Origin: Branchiostoma floridae
Lineage: Eukaryota > Chordata > Leptocardii > Amphioxiformes > Branchiostomatidae
Direction: 5' to 3'
NCBI RefSeq assembly: GCF_000003815.2
Contig: NC_049980.1
Coordinates: 22,395,249 to 22,459,248, forward strand
Length of the DNA: 64,000 nt
The position numbers were made by a program, and so were the translations under genes. This document shows, one piece after another, positions 46,119 through 58,605 of this stretch (the stretch's first letter is position 1; each line of letters opens with the position of its first letter). Below the pieces are notes generated by a model, which saw nothing but the letters and a program-made list of their open reading frames with translations, was not told the origin of the DNA and ran no database searches.

Positions 46119-46254
46119 GGTTTACACAGCACACGTGAAGAAAACGACGAAGATAAAAACTGCGGCGCGCCGTACAGCGTTTTTACGACCGAATGGATTG
46201 TTCTCTCCGGTGTTCGGGTGGTGGCACTGGTGTTCTCTGTTGGACGGGGCTGGA

Positions 46255-46263
46255 TTATAAAGG
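46255..46263 (-). promoter_or_regulatory. TATA box of the paired-class homeobox gene
   Basis: The minus strand reads CCTTTATAATCC 137-145 bp upstream of the start codon. With the usual 25-30-bp spacing, transcription would begin near 46225-46230 and give a 5' UTR of about 110 bases. The surrounding sequence is GC-rich and non-repetitive. Confidence 0.5.
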
Positions 46264-49200
46264 CTGGAAAACAATGAAAGGTGGGAGGAGTTTGGGAGAG
46301 AGGATTTTGGAACTACCTGCCTGTCAATCACACTGCCTAACCAGCAGGGCGGGATTTCACCGCAGGCGCTCATTATCCCGCCATTGTCCTCCTGATTACC
46401 CAGATTAGCGAGACAACCTCACGGAGAGAGTCCTAATAAACTGGTGCGAACTGCACGTACCGTACTGTAGCAGGCATCGGGCAGTGTAAGCCGACAGGGG
46501 GAGGGAGAAGGGGGTGTTTGATGATTTGGGGCAGAACAGCTGGTGTGCTACGTCAAAAAACTCAAATGGCGGTTATACCGGCTGACGAATTCAGATTAAG
46601 TGCTTCTGATCTATCCTATGAGTAACTACCTTTTGGCGTATCTTATTACCTGGATGTCTAACCTACATCGACGTATCCTTGTAGATGTTACTTTTATCTG
46701 AGACAAAAACAGACTTACAAATCCTTCCGGTGCACTGTCTGGTTTATAGTTCTTTTGGAGAGCATGGAGTTCCAATCTGTTTAATGATTTAATGTTCACA
46801 CACCAGGGCCTTCCGACGACTGCACTCGTACTCCCGACCACGAACCAACCATTTCGGCGCTTAGTTTGAAATCCATCACATTCTATTTCCAGTTATGACT
46901 TTTTCGAGTTTGATTTGCTAAAGTTTATAGTAGATGATAGTAGGCTGGTGCAGACGACTTTGAAAGACAAGTATATAGGCATCCTCGCCGACCAACTCCC
47001 AACCACAGACTATCTCCCAAATGTGGTCTGGAGAAGTTCGGCAGGCCACGGTCGGCTATGTGTGATGGGGGCTTTACAGCATGTGCAATATGTTATCTAT
47101 TCATTTATAACATATATATTGAGAGGTGTGGTGATAACTTAATAACTCTATATAAGAATTTGCGACATCTTTACAGTTCATTGTCTCGAAAATTGTTGCT
47201 TTTTTTTCTTCTTAGCATCTTCTGGCACAATTCTCTCTCCCGCTTCGCCAAGAGCATTTTCTGCTCATTTCTGAAATCACTTCTTTTCAGCTCATGCACT
47301 ACACAAACGGATGGCTTTTGTGCCATTCCAAGTATCAGAAGATAAACACAACACAGTGTATTGTCTCTAACTTTACAACGATCGATAGGAAAATGTCCTG
47401 ACATACTCTAAAATTGTTTGGAACAATGTCTTTTCTTCTGTCGTTACTGAACCAACTGGGTTCTAAGGAATTCCAAAAGGTTGCCAAAAACTTTGTCTGA
47501 AGTCATGCTTGAGTTTACTCGTTCCACGCCTTTTCTCCGACTGTCACAATCGTTCAAGGAGGAAGCCGGGTTAAGAGTTTCCAGATTCTAGAGCGCCCTC
47601 ATGACGGCTCGGGACATCAGTGCACCATGGAAGGCGTTCAAAGACTCTAAAAATATGAGAAAATAACACAAGATATGACTCGGAAACGAGGGGAAAATAG
47701 TGAATTAATGTCGCAGAGATGGAAGAAGACACAGCGGAAAAGCGAGAACAATGAAGTTATGTATATATGCCTGAAACTACACAGGAAATATATTAGGGTG
47801 TGCTTGTTTCGCACTGTGTACGCATCCTACAAAGAAGAATGGACTAGTCCCCGTTCGCGTGCGTGCAGCGTTCTGGTGTCGCCGTCCAGACCGACGCGAC
47901 TAAAGTTTAATTGTGTGGAAGTGAGCCGGGCTCAACAGGTCTCATCTGTCAACAACAGGCGACATCGTCATCACAACTTCCACACAACATTCGGGCTGGG
48001 TTTGCCTGGATCCGGCTCTGACGCCAAGGTTTCAAAACGGTTCGAAAGCACGCGTTATTGCTGTGAGAGTAGAAAGTCGGTATGAGACCACGTTTATGTG
48101 TTCTTATCACACATAGTCGATTGACGATACGAAGTGAACACGCAGACAAAAGATTCATTTAGTGGCGCCTGAAAAGCCGAAGGACAGTCGCATGAAAACG
48201 TGTCAGTCCTAACTGTTATCAAGAAGAAAGCCAAGCTTTTGCGATTTCAAAGACAGTCAAGATATGTGCTAGCTAAAAAGAATACATGCAAGGATTGGAT
48301 TTTTCTGAGTTGTAACATTGGTAAAAATAAGCAAATTACAGTGTACTGACAGTGTCTATGGTTTCACTATAACCAGTAAAGATATGAGAGTATGAAATCG
48401 TTACTAAGGCTTAGTGATAACTGTGGATCCTTTTCCGTACGCACATCCTCGTCCATTACTGGATTTACCTGACAAGGATTATGAAGACAACTTCCTCACA
48501 GCATGGACGTTATATTGAAGAAAACGTTCAGAATTCGAACAAAACAGGAACTGATTGACCCGTAATTTGCCAATAAAAGCGCGCGAAAAACTCTCATTGA
48601 CGACATAAACACCGGTGAATACGTCCTTTCAGCGGGCATTACGCCTGAATCCCTCGCCTCGAGAGCTCCTTTCCACAAGAATCAGTTAATAAACTACTTC
48701 CCCACCCTAATTGTGTAATCCTCTGGTCGTAATCCATTGCGACCAAATCTATTAGTCTGTTGGCCATTGTTCTGTTATTTAATGACGCCATTGTTCGGTT
48801 CTATTAACAGAACGATTATCACGGACTTGTGTTAATGGAAGTATTTGTACTTCCCACCCACCCATTTTGGTTCTGCGTCCAAATCTCATAACGCACAAAG
48901 ATTATGGGTTTTGCCGTTCATGTCGAGTATTTGTTCGCCAGTCCTCTAAAAGACACTCATAAAAGAAGCAGATTTCCCAGAAGTACCTTGAGCCATCCAC
49001 ACACCTTACGGTTATACCGAACAGGGGAATCTGAACATGATTCTATCTTACGTAGTTTTATATCACTAGAACAGATACAATCTGTCGGCATAATTCACAG
49101 CTAACCTACAATGGTTGAGGATCTGTCTTTTGGGCTAATTTCTAGTAGTAGTATCCTAGCTACCTCTGCTGGGAACAAGTTAAGAATTACAAAATGAAGT

Positions 49201-52200
49201 AAAAGGAAGCACGAAACTGAAGTTTTCATCTGAAACGTGCTACTGATATGTGCATAGTATTTACGATATCTGGCCTTTTCTACTCATACAAGAGTTGAAT
49301 AGTTTGTGCACGTGTTAATAAACACTCATGCAAGAGTTGAAGAACTTGTGTACGTCTTCATGAATTTAACAATGCAAGTCGTCATCATTTTCGGACGCAC
49401 AAGATACTAGTTTGCGTCACACATAGGTGGTGCTTACGATAGAACTACAAAGTACATTTCTATCTTTACATTTCCACCCCACGATGACCAAATGCAGTGT
49501 TAGATTCAGACATGTGCAATAACATGTAGTAAGGTGCAGTATCTTTTTGTCGAACAATATTGTTGATAAGTCTTTGATTAGACATCGACTGTTGAAACGC
49601 TAGAAAGAGAGAGTCGACACTTCATATAATATGATGACGCAAGTTGTATGACGCCAACGTCTACCTTTGCTTACATAGAAACTAATGTAGAATTTCAATA
49701 TTGTTTGGTGCACTTTCTTCTTAGCACAAGAGTCCAATTAACAAGCAAAAACAGAGGAATCTATCTTCTAACTAATGAGTAATGTCTACAGATAGATAAA
49801 TCTCTTGGTAATGTATTTTCATCGGTGTGACAAGTGATCTCAACGCAGACGATCATTCCAAACTTCTTTTAGGCGAGTATAGATTTTCTCAGTAGTGTCC
49901 ATGTAGCGTTAACTCCCCGGACAAACGGAGTATCTGACTCTACTAATGCAGCTTTAGTAATCCTGGGATATGCGCACTTCAGATATCCTAGGAACATCGT
50001 TTTAGTTTACGGTGGCAGTCTTAGGGCACTTGGTGGAGTTCTGAAAGTTGACCTTACGCTTTCTCCTATTCCTATCAATACTAGGAAGACGTGGCCTCCA
50101 CCAGGACTCCCTAGGGATGTATGTAGGGTAGAATTAGGCAAAGATATATGATGAATAGTTGGCCAGAACAGTCAGTACGCGGGAAGGCATCATTTCCCCT
50201 TTGCGCAGGCAAATGTTATAGTGGCTAACCGTGGCAAATCTTCTCCCTATAGCCAACTTAGTTGGTCTGTTGGAGACCGAAACAGACGCACAAAACAAAC
50301 CGGTGCCCTACATCTGCTTGGAGCTTGCTAACAAGGTGGTCCTAGTGTGTGTCACAGCCTGCCCGTCTCCTGTCTAACAATAGTTGTCCTCCTCCCCGCC
50401 AGTCCGGAGCCGGGCTGCGGAAACAGAGAAAATAAGCCGGTGTACCCCCTGCCCTCCCCCCGCGTAATCCCCACCGACCAAATCCTCGCCACGCAAGCCT
50501 ATTACTGTGTTTCAATTATTCCAGGGTGTAATCTGTGTATTGTGCGCATTGTTGACGCATGGATTAGACTTGTACTCGTGGTAATGGGAACTTGTTCCCC
50601 CCGCCCACCCATTCTGAGTTGTGTACACATGTCTCGATCCAGAGCAATTCTTCTACATGCTGAATATGTAAAAGATAGATTCCATATGAATTTGTATAGT
50701 GCATGTAGCTGAATTGATTGATGGCGATATGGGGTATTTTCGATAAATCTTTCAGATTTCGCAAAAAAAAAACACGGAAAAATGTACTAAATTTCCGCTG
50801 TGGTAGTTAAGTTGATACGCAGTCCCAGTAAATACGAAATACATATTGACAGACAAAGTGTTTATTTTGTCTTCAGTGCTTCCAGTATTTGTTCATTAGA
50901 CGTTTGACAAAAGATTAGATAAGATGAAATGCAGAGTGTAGAATAAAGCAGCAATCCTTGCGTCACTTTCTGACAATGTAAACAGTGTCCTGTTATCAAG
51001 AAAAACAGTTCCGAGTAAGGGCAAAACTTACCACGCACGTCTACATGGGCAAACAGCGAGGATCTTCTATTTGTTTCAGATCGGCACGAACACGCGATAC
51101 AAAATCTTTTCTCCAAACTTTTCCTTAGTAAATCCCGTTATACGTATTACCAACTACGTGTATATGCCTGTTTGTGAATGAATTCAGTCAGTCTCCACTA
51201 ATAATATTCTTCACTTATAACATTCTCCACTGATAGTATTGCTACTAGGATGGCGATTGTAAAACAGCGGACAAACACACAAGGCTGATGCGAGGGACAG
51301 AAACAGCGAAGTATTCTAAGATTGTTGTTAGAATCATTAATGATAAAAACGCATAGCTATAGATTACGGAAGGCTTCAACATAATGTGTCATAGAAATGC
51401 GTCATGAAGTAATAAGAGAAAATCTACAAGTCAGACAAAACAAACATCCTTCTCGTTTCATAAGTGAATGATGACGTAAATCATCAATAAATTTCATTGC
51501 TTGACACTAGAAAATACAAACATCTTGCTTTTACCGAACATTCGTCGGTGGTCAACAACTCTTCACTTGTGATTGTCTGATATATACTCTTCAAGCAGTG
51601 GCTCGACTGCGGTCGGATATTAACGTGTTTATATGCGTTTTTGTCGCGATGTCTATCAGTCAGTCAGTCAGTCAGTCAGTCAGATGTCTATTTCGTCCCC
51701 TTTTCTTTATGTCCTCCACCGAAATACTTGCAACAAAATAGTAAGCTTAAGCTTAGACCCAACAAAAAAGCATAAAAACTTTCAAAACGTCAAAAATCAA
51801 CCCTAGCCGAACCTATACTTGGAGAGTGTCTGAGATCAGTCTTAAAGTTCTATCAGGATAAAGAAGATTGACGTCAACGAGCAAGATTTCTGTGATTAAC
51901 AGTCGCACCAGACGGAGGTCCTTTCTAGTCTCTACCAGACTCTATAGTCCACTGGAACAATAATAGAAATGGGCCGAACTGACAGATAACCTGACAGAAG
52001 AGTAGCGTATGATCTACTCCTATGCCGGCCGGCCAACTTGCCTGGCATATTATTTTCCTGTTTGGTCGATTTCTACTGTTTTCCAACAACCATGTCTTTC
52101 CTGTGTGGTTGCAAAAAGAATAGTAGAAATTGGGCAAACATTCTGACTAATTTCCCAGAGGAATTAATAAACCTATTATGTCCTTTCTTTGACCGGCTCT

Positions 52201-53214
52201 TTAAGCAAATAAATTCCGAAATCATATCCAGTGGCTTGAGTAACTACCATTTGGCGTAATTACATGGATGTCCAACCTTCATAGACGTAAATTACTCCAT
52301 TATAGGCTGATTTCTGCTATGTTTTTGTAATGCCGAAGACTTGAACCAGGAAGAAGAGTGGTTGGTGGCTGCGCAAAAGTGAAGATACGTTTTGGTTCGA
52401 TGTAACCATTTCACTTCTGATGATCGTTCATTTTTCATAGCATCATTTTTCAGACGGTCGTGGGATTCTTTTTTTCCTTATTTTTACAACACCTTATCAT
52501 ACCTGTTCCTAGTTTTTTTTTTACAAATTTAAATCGAAGGATTCTGAGACACAGAAGAACACATATGGTAGTGTAGGAGTGGCCAAATCTTATAGACAAC
52601 GGAAAAATGCCAATTTAGTCCTAATCAAACAGTTGAATCACTCTGTTTGTGTCACTCCTGTCCTATCAGAGAGGGGACAATGTCAGGCAACGACCTGGAT
52701 CATTTGATAATTACTTATCTAATTAGCGCTGATTGGGTGGGAGGGGTAGCTATGGGGGCTCCTGCTGTAGGTGTTAACAGGGGGAATTAGGGTCACCTCT
52801 GGGGGCTTGTGCAGATTAGGAGCCACCCTTCTGAGGTGGACGTCAGGCAAATGTTCAACTGGGCGTTTCGGTCTGAATCTTCAAACTCTTTCCCATCTTG
52901 TGATTCACTTTGTCTGTTCTTAGAAAATGGAAATCTTTGTCCCAACCAGTTCGTCCTATTTCATCACAATAAGAACGCTCTCAGACTCTTTCTGCAGTCC
53001 ACCGGAGCTTGTTGTCTCCACCTGCCTGTACCCAAGCCGAGGACGGCCCTTGTTTACGGAGCTGACAGGGTTCCGTATGTTAGCCAATTTGAGGGTCATT
53101 CAGAGCGGGCTTAGTGGATTAACGGTAGTAATGGGTAATCCCATTGTGGAGTAATTGGGAGGGCGGAGAAGCGGGGAGGGAGGCCCGCAGCGATAATCCT
53201 GGCCATTCTGCACG
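46264..53214. other. Intergenic, no gene recognised
   Basis: No supported gene. Related short segments occur at about 46616-46690 and 52234-52305 (GAGTAACTACC(T/A)TTTGGCGTA), probably one dispersed element. A MITE-type end lies near 51927 and a CAGT microsatellite at 51657-51682. Unique stretches near 48530-48850 and 52680-52830 are rich in TAAT/ATTA words and could be distal control elements. A 136-codon frame at 47675-48085 (+) has no recognisable feature and is probably chance. Confidence 0.45.
51657..51682. repeat. (CAGT)n microsatellite
   Basis: Six to seven CAGT units in a row. Confidence 0.95.
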
Positions 53215-53845
53215 GTGCTCGGGGACATCCGGGCAGTGAACACAACCTTACACTTGTCCCAGGACACCCGGGCGGTGAACACAACCTTACACTTGTCCCA
53301 GGACATCCGGGCCGTGAACACAACCTTACACTTGTCCCAGGACATCCGGGCCGTGAACACAACCTTACACTTGTCCCAGGACATCCGGGCCGTGAACACA
53401 ACCTTACACTTGTCCCAGGACATCCGGGCAGTGAACACAACCTTACACTTGTCCGAGGACATCCGGGCCGTGAACACAACCTTACACTTGTCCCAGGACA
53501 TCCGGGCCGTGAACACAACCTTACACTTGTCCCAGGACATCCGGGCCGTGAACACAACCTTACACTTGTCCCAGGACATCCGGGCCGTGAACACAACCTT
53601 ACACTTGTCCCGGGACATCCGGGCCGTGAAAACAACCTTACACTTGTCCCGGGACATCCGGGCCGTGAACACAACCTTACACTTGTCCCAGGACACCCGG
53701 GCCGTGAACACAACCTTACACTTGTCCCAGGACACCCGGGCCGTGAACACAACCTTACACTTGTCCCAGGACATCCGGGCGGTGAACACAACCTTACACT
53801 TGTCCCAGGACATCCGGGCGGTGAACACAAACTTACACTTGTCTA
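53215..53845. repeat. Minisatellite, 39-bp unit, about 16 copies
   Basis: The unit contains GTGAACACAACCTTACACTT and GTCCCAGGACATCCGGGCC. It repeats about 16 times with one to three changes per copy, mainly ATC/ACC and GCC/GCG/GCA. Because 39 is a multiple of 3, frames of about 240 codons stay open on both strands. I regard these as by-products: no start context, splice site or flanking homology supports a gene. Confidence 0.97.
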
Positions 53846-56065
53846 GCCTTCGGGACAAACCTCGTAGGGCTTCTAATAGCTATTTTTACCTACTCTCCAA
53901 GCAAAGATTAGGCTCCGGCTGTCTTAAGGCGTGTTTATAGGCGTTTTTGTTCGGCTTTCTATTTTGTACCGTTTCTACCTGTCCGCCGAACTCTAGTTGT
54001 TTGTAAATGGAGCAGGCTCTGATAGGTATCAGAAAACTGCGCGTAGTAGATGCAATCAAATCGTGTGGTGGCGTACACGTCTGCAACAGAGGTTCGAACT
54101 TGTCTAATCACAAGGGCAGAGAATTTCCCAGCAGATGTAGTTGTTCGGATGGGTTTGAACAGCTTTCTTCTTCTTTTTATATACTTGTACAAATTGAGTG
54201 TGCAAGCAAGGTTCATAAAACAGTCATAAGACATTCCAGAATCATAAAACGTTCCCCACTTACCTTACTGCAACTCTCTAGGAAATTTGTTATCAATTCG
54301 AATTTTATCGACGCGATATTTTCTTAGACTGGACATTTACCAGTCCGAAGAAAGACATACTTAGTATCGCATTCATGAAATGAGTATAGTGAACACAGCG
54401 AATAGGATGTGCTTTTCTGTGACTTTTCCCCGGGCCCAGCTAGAGGATCCCCCTCCCCCGGGAGCACATGTGCGGAAACCCGTAGGTTGGTCCTCTGTGT
54501 TCTGCCCCTCCTCCACAATTACCGACCATACAACATGCAATTATCAATTAGCAGACGTCCCACGGAGACTTTTCTTCAAGATAAGGAATAACAGAAAACT
54601 GATAATATTGTGATTTAACAATTTCAGCCGCCACAGCTGCCCAGTCATCAACGTGCGGAAGTTTGGCGTTTAGTCTGCAACCTCCATGTGACAGTAGCTG
54701 GGGACATATTGTCATTTCACGCCGCAAGAAGTAGTTTGGAACGGCATCGTTTACACAACAAAATAGTTAAAAAGACCTATGGCATACGCTTGTGGTAAGT
54801 TTCTCTCAATAAATGACATTTTCAGCCATCCAATATGCATAGTCTTCTCACTCATGTTGACACTGAAATAATTTGGATCAATGATTTGCCAGAGGAGTAA
54901 GCTGGTCAAACAAGCTCTGCACTTTTCTTATAATAGTTCAATCACTTCCCGCTTTTGGACAACATCTATCATTCACTAAACAATTTTGGTACTGTTCCAT
55001 CAGCGCCTTGGAAACGAGTGTTATCGTAGCCTGCAGTACGTTCATTTTCCGCACGATGTCAGAATAGAGTGGTCGAGGTATGATGTGACGCTTACGTAAC
55101 GTAATGAAGCTTGGAAGGATGATGTTTGCGGTGCCATTTAAAAATACCCTGATGTGAATATCATTACTGCCATTAGTAATATAACAATAAAATGGCACTT
55201 ACTCAGTTGATATTCACAGTATCATCCGATGATGGACAACACCGAAAGCTTCAATACAGCGACTGGTAACTCCCACAGTTATAAATATACCTCGTGTATA
55301 GATCATGGCATCAACTGAATACCTTCGACATCAAAAGCGAAGCTTTCTACACAAAGGTTGTTAATAACAACATTTTCTCGGTGCCACGTTTCAGCCCCTG
55401 AATAAAGTGGTTGCCGTAAGTCAGTACTTTTCATTGGGTAATCCGCTGCCTCATTGGTCTGTTAAACTAAGGAAGCAGAAAGGAGTTCACTATTCCTGAC
55501 TCATTCCGCCAGTCCACCAGAAGGCGATCGAATTTGTGAAACCCTTGACTTCATAGTTGGAATATCATGCAAAATCTAAAAGTTTAACTGAAAAGACACG
55601 GCTTAGTTCGTTAAACAGTGATTTGATGAGCATATGTGTCTGTGAATAAGCTTCATTAGAACGTCCACGTCTCCCGTGGATGAATGAAACGAGTCCATTC
55701 TGTGCCTTCTGCATTCAGATACGTTTCTGAAGACATGAAGCTCTTTTAGGATCATTTCACTACTAGATTAATTGATTGAGTCCTTCTATTGTTAAACGTA
55801 CTTATTTATGGCATAACATTTCAATAACATGTACCAGAGACATATCTTCAATTGATGGTTGTCAGGGCAGCGTTAGCGACGTGAAACGGTGGCAACACAG
55901 ACGTACCTTAGGGCTGACATTTTCTGTGCGCAATCAGTAGGTGCGGTCGATAGATTATCGTAGGTAGTACATGTATCTTGTTATCTACGGAAAAAGTACA
56001 AACCTCTACCAACTGGCCTTCAAAACGAGAAGCAACAGGCTTGTCTTGAGTGAGAACATCGCAAG
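53846..56065. other. Intergenic upstream of the GPCR
   Basis: Short overlapping frames without recognisable domains. Near 55549-55575 TTCATAGTTGGAATATCATG matches a segment near 38499, so a dispersed repeat is present. The GPCR promoter is presumably within the last part; no clear TATA box is seen. Confidence 0.4.
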
Positions 56066-56560
56066 ATGAACGGTACCACCGCGAGCCTGACCGGAGGAAA
56101 CTCCACGGTGTACGAGACTTTGTGGCCGTGTTTGCGCTGGTATCTGAATAACAAGGTGGACTACGACCTGGCAGTAGCTGCGTGCTCTCATCTCCCAGCT
56201 CCTATCCTGGAGGAGAACAGGAAAGTCGGGATCGCCTCCGCCGTGGTCGGGACTGTCGCCCTCCTCATGAACGGCGCGGTTCTGTCCGGGGTGCTGATAA
56301 ACCGTCACCTGTCCAAACCCATGTATCTGCTCGTGGCAAACCTGGCCACGGCGGACTGTCTGGCAGGTTTCTTCTCGTTCTTCTTCTGCGCGAGTTTGCA
56401 GTCGGGACTGTCGCGACCATTCACAATGTTGGGCTTATTCTGTATCTTCTTCTTAGCGTTGGTCTTATCAGCAGTTGGCGTGGTTTTCCTGTCCGTGGAC
56501 CGTTATCTGGCCATCCTCCACCCGATATTCTATCAGGCCCGCATGTCTGGGTGGCACTAG
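56066..56560 (+). pseudogene. Rhodopsin-class GPCR, 5' half (TM1 to intracellular loop 2), interrupted
   Basis: The ATG at 56066 (context CAAGATGAAC) opens 164 codons. N-glycosylation sequons lie at residues 2 (NGT) and 12 (NST). TM1 is at about 56-77 (VGIASAVVGTVALLMNGAVL), TM2 at about 88-112 with NLATADCLAGF, TM3 at about 123-146, and SVDRYLAILHP contains the DRY motif. The frame then runs into an inserted element and stops at once (TAG 56558-56560). TM1/TM2 and the second half resemble MECA/lysophospholipid-type receptors (LPA, S1P and cannabinoid relatives); the ligand is unknown. It is likely non-functional on this allele unless the element is removed from the transcript. Confidence 0.85.
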
Positions 56561-56891
56561 AGGAGGGTTCCGGCCTATCCCACAATACATTGCGGTTTCC
56601 GGTCTACGCCAGATATATACGTTGGACCGGAAGTTCTAGTTCATTCGAAACTATGTCGGCGCCTCAGACGGATGGGAAAGCGGTGTCTCCCGGCTTTTCG
56701 TCCTGTAAGCATAATAATATAAATAATAAAGACAGCTAATGTTCTATGAGGCACATAATGTGTATGAAACATATGGAATTCCAGATAAGGATAGAGACAT
56801 AGTAACCTTAGCGGGAATGAGGGAAAATCATAAAGAGCGGATTAACTCAGCATTGTACCAGACAATTTCTAGGTACATCGAGCGGACAAAC

Positions 56892-56994
56892 TAGCCTGAG
56901 TATCATCCTCCGTAGTAACCGCTGGCTCACGACTTTCGCTTGCTAACCACGGACTTCCAGCCAGCGGTTACTACGGAGGATGATACTCAGGCTA
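56892..56994. repeat. Perfect hairpin, 34-bp arms, 35-bp loop
   Basis: TAGCCTGAGTATCATCCTCC... at 56892-56925 is exactly mirrored at 56961-56994. It lies 334 bp inside the transposon. It may be a transposase-binding subterminal structure or a smaller foldback element nested within the larger one. Confidence 0.95.
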
Positions 56995-57942
56995 CGGACA
57001 AACAGGTTCAGTCAATCATTCTCTTGCTGATATCATGCACGAGTAAGCACCCTGGGAATAAAACCACGTGAAACCAGATCACAAGCACCTTGAACCGGAA
57101 GCAGAATGAACCGGAAGTATACAGCACCTTGAGTCTACGTCTAGCGCAACACAGTAGACGGAACCAGCCTCACGGAAAACAGGGATATCAAATAATTTGT
57201 CAGTTTGTACCGTATCGATAAGTCGCTATTCCTGACAAGGGAATGCTTACAAGCTGATATTGTGTCTGCCAACCTGCGGTGCAGCCGATTTTCTCTGGTA
57301 GCTTCAAATTGACAGCGATAATCCCGGGGCTGCCGACAAACAACAGAAGTGCCAGCGCAAGGTCACCAAAAATTCCCCGCACCAAAGCTGCTTGGAGTGG
57401 CCAGACGTTGTGTGGCAAAGGTGAGTCTCTACCATCTATCCTTGCACAATTTTGTGTCTCTGGCATCCTTTGTAAACTCAACCTCCTTGGTAAACTATTT
57501 TCTCCGTATTTTCTTACAAACAGTTGCCGTATCGGGCGAATGTAAGTTGTTGGGGGGAGGGGGGCAAAGCTTATTTTGTGCGGAGGAGACATGAACCGCA
57601 AATACCATGACGTTTTTAACAAAACCAACGTAGAATTTCAATATTAAAAGATATGTTTCAATTTTGATTGGATTAAAAATCTGGGAGGGGCGACAAAATT
57701 GTGCTACAAATCTGTTTCAGGGCTCAAAATACCACCTACATATGCATGTTAGTGCAGGTAAAATTGGAGTTTTTTCAGGTATTTCTGGTGTCTACCTGCA
57801 CCTATATTAAAATTGCACTGGTCCATAAACTAGGTTTTATACATAAATGTCCTGGAGATGTAGGTGGATTTGATTGTTATTAGCTCAGCATTGACTGTGA
57901 TATAGTAGTAATTGTGGTACAACATGTTGTATCTGTCATAAT

Positions 57943-58605
57943 TTACAGAGAAGACAAATCACTATTATACACATCGTTTTTGTCATCTGCTCCCCACTTG
58001 CCTTTCTTCACAACTGCTATTGAAGCTCCAAACCCATTCTGTACAGGGTGTAGTTCAAACTTGGGTGTAGATGGTAATGTAACAGATCCAATTTCTTCTC
58101 TCTTCATTGCTTTTGTAACTTTCAGAATCATCTCAACAGGCATGTAACCAATAACTTTCCAGTGGTTTACCAAGGCATCGATTTTAATAGCATTTCTGTC
58201 CTAATGGTTGTCCGGTTCAAAGTCCAATCTAACTGGAACAGGCCTCATGTTGACTAACATTTTGTCTTTTACAGCTGCAAGAGTGTCTTGGTATTTCCTT
58301 TCTCGTGTCAAGCCGCGCTGTTCAATGGTGGCTGCCTCCAATTCTTCATCATCATCACTGTCTTCACTCTCTACTGGAGATGGATGGGAAGTGGCTGATG
58401 CAGGAGTGAGGGAGCCACTAGCTGGGCAGCAATATGGACAGTCTCCATAATCCAGCACCGGCATGTTCTCAGGGGTATGGATGCCAGACTCACTAAGAGT
58501 TGGCACAGTCAGTGGGACTTTTGTGATGTGCTCCCATTCCCATATGCATATTGCAGTTGTTACGGCACTGCAGGAGAACTTCCGTGTTTGATATCTTAAC
58601 TTCTG
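57943..58605 (-). pseudogene. HIRAN-like domain open region with one in-frame stop, inside the transposon
   Basis: The minus strand is open for about 221 codons except for one TAG (58203-58201). Before the stop come an acidic Ser/Asp/Glu stretch (SEDSDDDEELEAATIEQRG) and RPVPVRLDFEPDNH. After it come DRNAIKIDALVNHWKVIGYM and VAVVKKGKW-like residues. The pattern EP-x-N/H...D-x-NAI-x-(I/V)...VIGY-(M/L)P is the signature of HIRAN domains, which bind DNA ends in SWI/SNF-type helicases and also occur in stand-alone transposon-linked proteins. No ATG start is found, so it may be a last exon. HIRAN is my best guess from motif alone. Confidence 0.45.

Noticed and set aside
45924-46277. Plus-strand frames over the first exon of the second homeobox gene
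   Set aside because: Opposite strand to a phase-matched exon with start codon, eh1 motif and donor site; no homology seen.
47675-48085. 136-codon plus-strand frame
   Set aside because: No domain, no codon or composition step at its ends, and no supporting splice sites.
53100-53940. 239-252-codon frames on both strands
   Set aside because: Products of a stop-free 39-bp minisatellite whose unit is a multiple of three. No start context, splice sites or flanking coding sequence.
56182-56739. 185-codon frame overlapping the GPCR 5' half
   Set aside because: Different phase from the frame that encodes TM1-TM3 and DRY; a composition shadow that runs into the transposon.
57200-57628. 142-codon minus-strand frame in the transposon
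   Set aside because: No motif of a transposase or other family is recognisable; the frame is probably chance, though a small exon cannot be excluded.
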